This document shows positions 7,577 through 13,997 of a stretch of DNA of 25,867 nucleotides, one piece after another (positions within the stretch are counted from its first letter, which is position 1; each line of letters starts with the position of its first letter). The position numbers were made by a program, and so were the translations under genes. Location of the stretch: positions 1 to 25,867 of IMG/VR virus record IMGVR_UViG_3300025646_000321. One strand, written 5' to 3'. The DNA comes from a virus. The notes under the pieces are model-generated. The model was not told the origin of the DNA, ran no database searches, and saw nothing but the letters and a program-made list of their open reading frames with translations.

Positions 7577-8203
7577 ATGACAATCACAAACTACTCAACT
7601 CTACAATCGACGGTTGCAGACTTCCTAAACCGTAGCGATCTGACTAGCGTCATACCGACGTTTGTACAGTTGGCCGAGTCGCAAATTAACCGCGACGTTC
7701 GCCATTACAGCATGGAGGCAAGAAGTTCTGCGCAACAAGACGCTGGCGACGAATATATGCAAGTGCCATCGGACTGGATCGAAACTATCAGGATGCATGT
7801 ACAAGGCACTGGAACCACAACGCTTGACCTAATATCCAGAGCCTCCATGTCTGATAAACGAGAAGGCGCTGAAGATATGTCTGGCAGGCCTGAGTATTAT
7901 TGTCATGCAGATGGCCAATTTCAGCTTTATCCAACACCGGATGCCGAATATACTATTGAGCTACTTTACTACCAAAAAGTGCCTGATTTGGCTTCAAATA
8001 GCACGAATTGGTTGTTAGATGACGCTCCAGATGTATATTTGTATGGAACGCTAATGCATTCTGCTCCATACTTACAGGAAGATGGTAGGGCAACGGTTTG
8101 GGCTTCTCTTTATTCTGCGGCAGTTCAGCGTTTAAATGAGAGTTCGGAAAGATCCAGGTATTCTGGTTCAGGTTTAACACTTAAAGTAAGAGGACTAGGC
8201 TAA
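7577..8203 (+). CDS. SU10-type head-tail adaptor protein
   Basis: The product has 208 residues and starts with no gap after the previous stop (GGAGA about 10 nt upstream). The order STLQSTVADFLNR, IPTFVQLAESQINRDVR, YMQVPSDWIE, GRPEYYCHADGQFQLYPTP, YTIELLYYQKVPDL, and WLLDDAPDVYLYGTLMHSAPYL is characteristic of the SU10 adaptor family, a neck protein between the portal and the tail nozzle. In the virion it would form a 12-fold ring below the portal. This agrees with the SU10-like capsid gene and the P22-like portal in the same window. It overlaps the next ATG by one base (TAATG). Confidence 0.82.
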   Translation: MTITNYSTLQSTVADFLNRSDLTSVIPTFVQLAESQINRDVRHYSMEARSSAQQDAGDEYMQVPSDWIETIRMHVQGTGTTTLDLISRASMSDKREGAEDMSGRPEYYCHADGQFQLYPTPDAEYTIELLYYQKVPDLASNSTNWLLDDAPDVYLYGTLMHSAPYLQEDGRATVWASLYSAAVQRLNESSERSRYSGSGLTLKVRGLG

Positions 8204-8589
8204 TGAGCTTTTCAAATTATTTAGAAACAGAGCTTTTGGATCATGTATTCGCAAACAATGCTTACACATCTCCAACAACTGTTTACGTTTCATTGCATAC
8301 AGCAAATCCAGATGAAGATGCTTCTGGTGCTGAAGTTTCAACGTCAGGAACTGGATATGCTAGAGTTGCTGGAAGTTTTTCAGTATCTGGAAACACCGCA
8401 ACAACGACTGCGGCAGTTGAGTTTGCAACAGCAACCGCTAGTTATGGCACAGTAACTCACGTTGGCATTTGGGATGCATCGACTGGTGGCAATATGCTTG
8501 CATATGCCGCATTGACATCATCAAAGGCAATAGATACTGGTGACGTATTCCGCATCCCAACTGGCGATTTGGATATCACCTTAGACTAA
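8203..8589 (+). CDS. Small virion/tail-associated protein
   Basis: The product has 128 residues. It begins MSFSNYLETELLDHVFANN, followed by VYVSLHTANPDEDASGAEVS, GYARVAGSFS, YGTVTHVGIWDASTGGNMLAYAAL and ends with a TGDLDITLD strand. I recognise this arrangement (NYLE start, 'SLhTa.P.e.g', 'thvGIwDA..GGn.l.ya.l') from a widespread family of small phage structural proteins next to fibre genes. It is nearly all beta strand by appearance. Its exact place in the particle is not known to me. Start and stop overlap the neighbours closely, and AGAGGA upstream serves as the ribosome site. Confidence 0.65.
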   Translation: MSFSNYLETELLDHVFANNAYTSPTTVYVSLHTANPDEDASGAEVSTSGTGYARVAGSFSVSGNTATTTAAVEFATATASYGTVTHVGIWDASTGGNMLAYAALTSSKAIDTGDVFRIPTGDLDITLD

Positions 8590-8590
8590 T

Positions 8591-9196
8591 ATGGCGTACA
8601 GAACTGGATTTGGCACTGGTAATTATGGCGTTAGGGCGTTTGGTCTTGACGGCACTATTACTGATGCCATCGGTTCTGCTACAACAGCCGCAACTACAAT
8701 ATCGAGCGCTGAAGTTGTAAAAAGCGCAAGCGCAAGTACAAGCGCAACAGCATCTTTAACATCTGCTGGACGTATAGTAAAAGATGGATCTGCCGCGAAA
8801 ACGGCAACTGCATCTACATCTGCATCTGGACAAAAGATATTTCAAGGATCTGCAACTGTTTCTGCAAGCATTACAAGTGCTAGTGCGTCAATACAGTTTG
8901 TAACAAACGCAGAGGCAAGCACAAGTGCAAGCGCATCTTTCTCTGCTAGTGGAGTTCGCGTAAGGCTTGCCGATACAGCAATCTCAGCAAGTTTAACGGC
9001 AACATCTAATAGCCAACTTGAAGCAAATGCAGTATCTCAGATTAATGCGGTTGCTACTGTATCACCATCAATTGTAAGAGTAAGATTTGGTGGCGGAAGC
9101 ACAACTCAGAGCGTTTCATCTTTTGTTGCAATTGGCCGCGAGAAATGGGAGATAATTCCTGTAAATTCTGTAACATGGACACAAATAGCCGCTTAA
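8591..9196 (+). CDS. Ser/Ala/Thr-rich 20-residue-repeat virion protein
   Basis: The product has 201 residues. An N-terminal MAYRTGFGTGNYGVRAFG cap is followed by about seven repeats of exactly 20 residues, centred at about 40, 60, 80, 100, 120, 140 and 160. Each is a small-residue run (SASTSATASLTSA) followed by a short hydrophobic/charged turn such as RIVKDGSA, QKIFQGSA or VRVRLADT. The C-terminus REKWEIIPVNSVTWTQI is a non-repeat cap of a type common in phage tail proteins. It lies between a structural protein and the fibre gene, so a tail or fibre part is likely. A regular 20-residue period suggests a beta-solenoid or stacked beta structure (inference). No enzymatic motif is seen. Confidence 0.65.
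   Translation: MAYRTGFGTGNYGVRAFGLDGTITDAIGSATTAATTISSAEVVKSASASTSATASLTSAGRIVKDGSAAKTATASTSASGQKIFQGSATVSASITSASASIQFVTNAEASTSASASFSASGVRVRLADTAISASLTATSNSQLEANAVSQINAVATVSPSIVRVRFGGGSTTQSVSSFVAIGREKWEIIPVNSVTWTQIAA
8708..9085 (+). repeat. 60-nt period inside the Ser/Ala-rich gene
   Basis: The 20-residue protein period equals 60 nt. DNA copies have diverged (AGC/TCT/TCA serine codons are mixed), so the repeat is visible mainly at protein level and is old rather than a recent tandem duplication. Confidence 0.55.
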
Positions 9197-9208
9197 AAGG
9201 AGTGAAAA

Positions 9209-9724
9209 ATGGCTGATACTACAACGACGACTTACGGCCTCACTAAACCAGAAGTCGGCGCATCTGAAGATACTTGGGGAACCAAGTTAAATACTAACTT
9301 AGATACTCTCGATGATTTGCTAGATGGAACAACGGCGATTGCGCCAAACTTGACTGCTGGAAGCTGGAAAGTTGGCGGAACTGCGGTTACATCGACTGCC
9401 GCAGAACTTAATATTCTTGATGGAGTTACAGCTACAGCCGCAGAACTAAATACGTTAGATGGCATTACCGCAACTGTTACTGAGCTAAATTATACTGACG
9501 GAGTTACGTCGGCAATACAAACTCAGATAGACGCAAAAGCTCCAATTGCAAGCCCAACTTTTACAGGAACTGTAAATATACCTACAATTGATTTTGGCGA
9601 TTGGACGATTACTGAGTCTGCTGGCGTTTTGTATTTTGCAACTGGCGGAACAAACAAAATGAAGTTAGACGCTTCCGGCAATCTTACAGTTGTTGGAAAC
9701 GTGACCGCATACGGCACAATGTAA
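9209..9724 (+). CDS. Tail-fibre-like protein (collar/trimer motifs)
   Basis: The product has 171 residues, with AAGGAG 6 nt upstream. The N-terminus TTTTYGLTKPEVGASEDTWGTKLNTNLDTLDDLLDGT is the usual virion-attachment start of marine phage fibres. Three copies of a T-x-x-ELNxLDG-like unit follow (about 62-73, 77-86, 90-99), then AKAPIASPTFTGTV, a trimer-forming fibre motif, and a beta-rich end LDASGNLTVVGNVTAYGTM. In many fibres the last motif is followed by an S74 chaperone domain (SDxRLK...), but this gene stops there. It would form a thin trimeric fibre. Confidence is high for the fibre class, low for the receptor. Confidence 0.78.
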   Translation: MADTTTTTYGLTKPEVGASEDTWGTKLNTNLDTLDDLLDGTTAIAPNLTAGSWKVGGTAVTSTAAELNILDGVTATAAELNTLDGITATVTELNYTDGVTSAIQTQIDAKAPIASPTFTGTVNIPTIDFGDWTITESAGVLYFATGGTNKMKLDASGNLTVVGNVTAYGTM

Positions 9725-9735
9725 AGGATAGATAA

Positions 9736-10692
9736 ATGGCGTTACCAAGTAGCGGAACTTTAAGTATTAGCCAAATAGCTTCTGAGTTTTCAGATACTGC
9801 GCCTCACTCTATGAGTGAGTTTTATAGAGGTGGAGGTCTTGTTCCAGACTCACCAAGCAATACTGCTGTGCCTACTTCTGGGCAAATAGCTATCGGTAAT
9901 TTTTATGGCGCTCAAAATAGAGTTGGATTGCCGTTAACAATTACTGGAAATACTCAAAACTACAATTTGTATAACACAGTTTCTGCTAATCCGGGATACT
10001 CTGCCGGATCTACAGATATTACATTGACGATTAATCCGGGAGTATATGTAGGATCAAGTTCTACTGGAAGTTACGCTCTTTCGATTCCCGGAAGTTTTAA
10101 TCCCGGCGACACTGTAACCGTTGTAAATAACGGAACTGTAATTGGAATGGCAGGAAACGGAGGATCTGGAGGCCCCGGAGGATTTCCGGGAGCGGCAGGC
10201 GCAGGTTCAAACGCAGGAAACGCTGTATATGTAAGTTTCCCAACTGTAATGACCAATAACGGCACACTAGCAGGAGGCGGCGGCGGCGGCGGCGGAGGAA
10301 GAGGATGGGAATATGTAGCTCCGCCTGCACCTAAAACACCAACACGAATTACGCCTCTTGGCGGAGGCGGAGGTGGCGGTGGCGCAGGATATAACGCTGG
10401 CTCTGGAGGCGCTGGAGGGCCAGCAACTACAGGGAATCAAACTCCATATCCGGGATCGCCGGGGAGTAGCGGGTCATTTACTTCTGGCGGAAGTGGTGGG
10501 GCTGGCGGAAGTTTCCCTAGCGGATCAGGTGGGCCGGGAGGCTCAGGTGGAGGGCAAGGCGCAAACGGAAGTTCTGGAGGAAGCACTCCATTTGGCGGCG
10601 GCGCTGGAGGCGGCACTAGAGGTTATTATTTAGTAGGCAATCCATACGTTACATATCCAGCAACCGGAACAAGATTAGGTCAAGTTTCTTAA
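9736..10692 (+). CDS. Glycine-rich tail adhesin
   Basis: The product has 318 residues. The N-terminus MALPSSGTLSISQIASEFSD...SMSEFYRGG with VPTSGQIAIGNFYGA is a frequent virion-anchoring module of phage tail proteins. A beta region (TLTINPGVYVGSSS through PGSFNPGDTVTVVNNG, about 95-133) follows, then a long poly-glycine part (about 134-295) with Gly runs at 180-188 and 209-216, interrupted by loops such as RGWEYVAPPAPK. This looks like the polyglycine-II sandwich adhesins at tips of phage fibres, where the loops between Gly runs contact the host receptor. The C-terminal segment YYLVGNPYVTYPATGTRLGQVS could be a cap. It follows the fibre gene by 11 nt with AAGGA upstream, consistent with a fibre-tip protein. 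Confidence 0.75.
   Translation: MALPSSGTLSISQIASEFSDTAPHSMSEFYRGGGLVPDSPSNTAVPTSGQIAIGNFYGAQNRVGLPLTITGNTQNYNLYNTVSANPGYSAGSTDITLTINPGVYVGSSSTGSYALSIPGSFNPGDTVTVVNNGTVIGMAGNGGSGGPGGFPGAAGAGSNAGNAVYVSFPTVMTNNGTLAGGGGGGGGGRGWEYVAPPAPKTPTRITPLGGGGGGGGAGYNAGSGGAGGPATTGNQTPYPGSPGSSGSFTSGGSGGAGGSFPSGSGGPGGSGGGQGANGSSGGSTPFGGGAGGGTRGYYLVGNPYVTYPATGTRLGQVS
10276..10293 (+). repeat. (GGC)6 triplet tract in adhesin
   Basis: Six GGC codons in a row encode part of the Gly run at residues 180-188; a second mixed GGN tract lies near 10360-10386. Slippage here would add or remove whole glycines without a frameshift. Confidence 0.7.
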
Positions 10693-10703
10693 AAGAGGAC
10701 ATT

Positions 10704-11054
10704 ATGCAAACAGTTACAGTAAAAATAATAGATTTTGACGAAGAAAGTGGATCATTAATTTGTTCATTTGCTTCTGACACTACGCAATCAAATAATCCAG
10801 ATGATTACAGATCGTTTGCGTTCCAGCCTGTATTAATGTGGCCTGACGCGAACACTACCGAAGAGGTAATGGCTGAATTGGCTAAATGTGGAATTTCTAT
10901 GTGCCAAGATGCTGAAAGGCAAGAGTCTTTCAAGAATAGTCCTGATAAGATTAATTCATATAAAAACATGGTTAATCAGGTTAAAACTTTTAATGTTTCA
11001 GACCTTTTGGTTAATAACTCTCCAGAAGAGCAAACTCCATCGGTGGAGGTATAA
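10704..11054 (+). CDS. Unrecognised 116-residue protein after the adhesin
   Basis: The start has AGAGGA upstream. The protein begins MQTVTVKIIDFDEESGSLIC, contains DDYRSFAFQPVLMWPD (about 34-49) and ends in an acidic tail. No family is recognised, and there are no membrane segments or catalytic motifs. Its place directly after the adhesin and close coupling to the next gene would fit a fibre-assembly chaperone or a small fibre accessory protein, but that is inference from position only. Confidence 0.55.
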   Translation: MQTVTVKIIDFDEESGSLICSFASDTTQSNNPDDYRSFAFQPVLMWPDANTTEEVMAELAKCGISMCQDAERQESFKNSPDKINSYKNMVNQVKTFNVSDLLVNNSPEEQTPSVEV

Positions 11055-11056
11055 AA

Positions 11057-11539
11057 ATGCAGAGGAAAGTATATAGAGCATTTGGTTTTCTTGTATATAA
11101 CAATATATTTAAAGATGCAGAGCCATATTTTCCAGCTTATGCCGCCAATAGAAAATGGTTTAACTATTTCACTAAAGGCTCGATGGTAAATAACGTCGTA
11201 ATGTCTACAAATGAGGCATTACCAGACTGGCCAACTGGATCTTGGATTACTCCAGATGATTTAACGTTTTCAGGAACGGTAAGCCATACGATTGTTGGCG
11301 ATACTGAGGTTTGGTGCGTACCAGCAGAAGCAAATAACAACTATTTGCCAGATTGCGAGAAATGGTTTTTGGCGGCAGGAAGCTCCGAGACATTGCCAGT
11401 TGGGACGAAAATCATGTTTTGCGATGGATCGTTGGCAGTAAACGGACAAACGATTACAAATCCAACTCAATTAAAGATTAAATCATCTGATACAACGGTT
11501 ACCGCCAATCAGGATTGTTTTGGTATAAAATTTGTTTGA
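11057..11539 (+). CDS. Unrecognised 160-residue protein, possibly beta-rich/cupin-like
   Basis: It starts 3 nt after the previous stop with GGAGGT upstream. Aromatic-rich N-terminus (VYRAFGFLVYNNIF...WFNYF), then an apparently all-beta part: FSGTVSHTIVGDTEVWCVPAEANN, EKWFLAAGSSETLPVGTKIMFCDGSLAVNGQTI. The 'LPVGTKI...DGSLAVNG' spacing recalls cupin beta barrels, but a metal-binding histidine set is not visible (one His in the beta part), so this is only a resemblance. Three cysteines are scattered. It overlaps the next gene at TGATG. It could be a virion decoration or fibre accessory protein. Confidence 0.55.
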   Translation: MQRKVYRAFGFLVYNNIFKDAEPYFPAYAANRKWFNYFTKGSMVNNVVMSTNEALPDWPTGSWITPDDLTFSGTVSHTIVGDTEVWCVPAEANNNYLPDCEKWFLAAGSSETLPVGTKIMFCDGSLAVNGQTITNPTQLKIKSSDTTVTANQDCFGIKFV

Positions 11540-12117
11540 TGTACGCCAAACAGCTAGATATCAGTTTTCCAATTCCAGAGGATCGGGATAGAGAGATATT
11601 AAGCGAGCATGGAAAGCTAAAAATATCTAACAGACCAAGTTTAATTAGGCGAAATTTGTTAGAAGTTGACGATTACTTAAATCTCTTACCGCAAGTAAGA
11701 GATTTTTGTATTGATTCATCTATTAGCGACTTAAAGTTATTAAGCCCTCATTTGCATACAAAAGATAAGTCTGTTATCAACTTTTATCTAAGCACAAACA
11801 ATGAAATTACATCGTTCTGGGAGGGCAAAGATGAATTCGACGACAGATGGACAACCGATGGTGGCGACACTTATTACAACGTAAAACCTGAAAATCTTGA
11901 TGTTGTTTACAGATTCTGTGCCAAGCCCGGCGACGTATGGATACTCAATCCTCAAAAAATACATTCAGTATTGCCTGACATTCAGGCAGAAGAAAACATC
12001 AAAAAGGGCAACAAAGATAGAAGATTGATACATTACGTCAGAAAAAACACAAGAAAGATGATTCAGTTAATTTTTAATATAGAAATTGATGAAATGATAG
12101 AAAGGATTTATGCGTAA
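11539..12117 (+). CDS. Putative cupin-fold (2OG oxygenase-like) protein
   Basis: The product has 192 residues; ATG overlaps the previous TGA (TGATG), preferred over an upstream in-frame TTG at 11515. The pattern SPHLHTKDKSVINFYLSTNNEITSFWEG (69-96), VYRFCAKPGDVWILNPQKIHSV (123-144) and RRLIHYV (161-167) matches a family of small phage oxygenase-like proteins with a double-stranded beta helix. The distal metal His would be H142 and the substrate Arg R161 or R162. The expected H-x-D is here H71-L-H73, so the iron site is altered or the protein is inactive or differently metallated. It lies immediately before a gene with two 2OG-oxygenase domains. A role in small-molecule or macromolecule hydroxylation is inference. 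Confidence 0.55.
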   Translation: MYAKQLDISFPIPEDRDREILSEHGKLKISNRPSLIRRNLLEVDDYLNLLPQVRDFCIDSSISDLKLLSPHLHTKDKSVINFYLSTNNEITSFWEGKDEFDDRWTTDGGDTYYNVKPENLDVVYRFCAKPGDVWILNPQKIHSVLPDIQAEENIKKGNKDRRLIHYVRKNTRKMIQLIFNIEIDEMIERIYA

Positions 12118-13261
12118 TTTTAAGTTGGTTGAGAATGCCTTACATCCAGATAATTGTGCTTATTTAACTGATTACTTGAGAAAGCATTCTGAATCTGGAA
12201 ATTATGTTCCAGACGTTCAATGCACAATAAGCGCACCACTAGAAAATGATCCTATACTTGAAAAATTGTTAGAAGAATTTTTGCCAAAAATGGAACTAGA
12301 GACAGGCAAAAAACTTTTTCCAACATACGCATACGCTAGATATTATAAAAAAGGCGAAGTTATGCTTTGTCATACTGACAGGCCATCGTGCGAAATAAGC
12401 GCAACAATTACTCTTGGATTTGATTCTGAAGTTTGGCCTATTTTTATGGCAGATCAAGGATCTGAAACTGATCAAGGAATTATTGGCCAAAATGGAAAAA
12501 TATCCAGAATAAAAAACATTCAAAAGTTTTTAATGAATGTTGGTGATGCGGTTATATATCGAGGATGCGACGCTCCACATTGGAGAGAAGAATTTAAAGG
12601 CGAATGGCAGGCGCAAGTATTTTTACATTATGTTGACCAAGACGGCCCAAACGCAGAATGGAAGTTTGACAAAAGGAAATGTTTGTCGCACATGGATAAT
12701 AAAGATACATCAAACGATGAAATATTCTTTTGGTATGTGGACGATGCCATATCAAAAGCATCATGCGATTTGATGATAGAAAAGTTTGAGCAAACAGAAG
12801 GTTTTCAAAAAGCTCAAATTGGTGGTGTAAAAGATGGATCTGTTGATCTCAATGTTAGAGATGTCAACAAATTAGCAATTACAAATGAGATTGGCATAGG
12901 CGCAACCTTGACAGGCATTGGATTTAACATTAACCAAAGATCATGGAAATTTGATGTAACAAGGAGCAATCAGTGCGAATACTTACGTTACGATCAAAAC
13001 GGACATTACAAGACTCACGTTGACTCGTGGATTAATCCAAGTGAAAAAGAGTGCAGAAAAATAACTGTATTGGCGTTTTTAAATGATGATTTTGAAGGCG
13101 GCAAATTTTATCTACAACATGGTTCAGAAAGGATATATCCTAACCAAAGCAAAGGAACTGTTATAGCGTTTCCGAGCTTTATGAATCATGGAGTCGAGCC
13201 AGTAACGTCTGGCATAAGGCGTAGCATAGTTACATGGATTGTCGGGCCTTGGTTTAGATAA
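12110..13261 (+). CDS. Tandem 2OG-Fe(II) oxygenase, two domains in one chain
   Basis: The product has 383 residues; start overlaps the previous gene by 8 nt with AAAGGA upstream. Domain 1 (about 1-190): YARYYKKGEVMLCHTDRPSCE with H88/D90, GDAVIYRGCDAPHWREEFKGEW with H157, then QVFLHYVDQDGPN. Domain 2 (about 200-383): EYLRYDQNGHYKTHVDSW with H303/D305, LNDDFEGGKFYL, FPSFMNHGVEPV with H360, and GIRRSIVTWIVG with R370/R371. Both keep the H-x-D...H facial triad for Fe(II); the 2-oxoglutarate Arg is clear only in domain 2. The second resembles prolyl-4-hydroxylase/PKHD-type enzymes. Likely activity is hydroxylation of a protein side chain or other substrate; the substrate is unknown. It belongs to an AT-rich accessory cluster with the following desaturase. 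Confidence 0.85.
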   Translation: MRNFKLVENALHPDNCAYLTDYLRKHSESGNYVPDVQCTISAPLENDPILEKLLEEFLPKMELETGKKLFPTYAYARYYKKGEVMLCHTDRPSCEISATITLGFDSEVWPIFMADQGSETDQGIIGQNGKISRIKNIQKFLMNVGDAVIYRGCDAPHWREEFKGEWQAQVFLHYVDQDGPNAEWKFDKRKCLSHMDNKDTSNDEIFFWYVDDAISKASCDLMIEKFEQTEGFQKAQIGGVKDGSVDLNVRDVNKLAITNEIGIGATLTGIGFNINQRSWKFDVTRSNQCEYLRYDQNGHYKTHVDSWINPSEKECRKITVLAFLNDDFEGGKFYLQHGSERIYPNQSKGTVIAFPSFMNHGVEPVTSGIRRSIVTWIVGPWFR

Positions 13262-13262
13262 C

Positions 13263-13994
13263 ATGAAACAACACCATAAATTACTTATATCTCAGGCGCT
13301 CATACATCTAATTGGGATAGTAGGCATTTTTCTATATTTTGACGCTAAATTCTTATGGTTAACTGCCGCAGGAGTGTTTTTGTTTGCTCATTTGGGCATA
13401 GGAATTTATTGTCACAGATATCTAGCTCATCAATCGTTTGAAACTAGCGCTTTTGTTGAGAAAATATTAAATTTTTTATCAATTATGTGTTTGCAAGGGC
13501 CGCCAATGGTATGGGCGGCAAACCATGTTACTCACCATAAGAACGCTGATCAAGACGGAGATCCGCATCCAGCAAGCTCATGGTTAAGGACTTGGTTTTG
13601 GATAGGTACGGACAAAAACTCTGTTATATGCCAAAAGACAATAAAAAGGCTGTCAAAGGACAAAATACACAAAAACACAAATAAACACTATTACAAAATA
13701 TATTGGTCAATTATCATTATTTCTAGCTTTTTTGACTTTAAGGCGACTTTGTATTTGTTTGTTTTGCCTGTTATTTACGCATTCCATATGTCTTCATTTA
13801 CTAACGTAATACTGCATAAATTTGGATACAGAAACTTTGAAACTAACGATAAATCGATGAATTTGCCGATACCTATACTGTTAGATAGCGCATATCACAA
13901 CAATCATCACGCTATGCCTAAATCTTACAATATGGCAGTTAAATGGCACGAGTTTGATATGTTAGGTCATGTGATAGATTTAATAAGGAAGTAA
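13263..13994 (+). CDS. Acyl (fatty-acid) desaturase, membrane di-iron
   Basis: The product has 243 residues; ATG 13263 lies 1 nt after the previous TAA, preferred over an in-frame TTG at 13239 inside the upstream gene. Hydrophobic segments at about 9-25, 29-48, 66-82, 147-157 and 162-176. Three histidine boxes typical of acyl-CoA/acyl-lipid delta-9-type desaturases: HRYLAH (51-56), HVTHH (88-92) and HNNHH (212-216), plus the NVILHKFGYR element (N181, H185) that supplies further ligands. It would insert a cis double bond in an acyl chain in the host inner membrane, using O2 and an electron donor that is not encoded here. The full ligand set suggests activity. Composition is very AT-rich (about 20% GC in the line at 13681), unlike the flanking tail and portal genes, supporting acquisition. 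Such phage genes probably adjust host membrane lipids (inference). Confidence 0.88.
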   Translation: MKQHHKLLISQALIHLIGIVGIFLYFDAKFLWLTAAGVFLFAHLGIGIYCHRYLAHQSFETSAFVEKILNFLSIMCLQGPPMVWAANHVTHHKNADQDGDPHPASSWLRTWFWIGTDKNSVICQKTIKRLSKDKIHKNTNKHYYKIYWSIIIISSFFDFKATLYLFVLPVIYAFHMSSFTNVILHKFGYRNFETNDKSMNLPIPILLDSAYHNNHHAMPKSYNMAVKWHEFDMLGHVIDLIRK

Positions 13995-13997
13995 CAA

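Noticed and set aside
10358-10633. Ala/Glu-rich frame within the adhesin
   Set aside because: Produced by shifting the GGN glycine codons; low-complexity shadow.
11515-11538. Upstream TTG start for the cupin-fold gene
   Set aside because: ATG 11539 overlaps the previous stop in the TGATG form used elsewhere in this genome; the extra eight residues lie inside the previous gene.
12537-12773. 78-residue + frame within the tandem oxygenase gene
   Set aside because: The main frame has intact oxygenase motifs across this stretch; the alternative has none.
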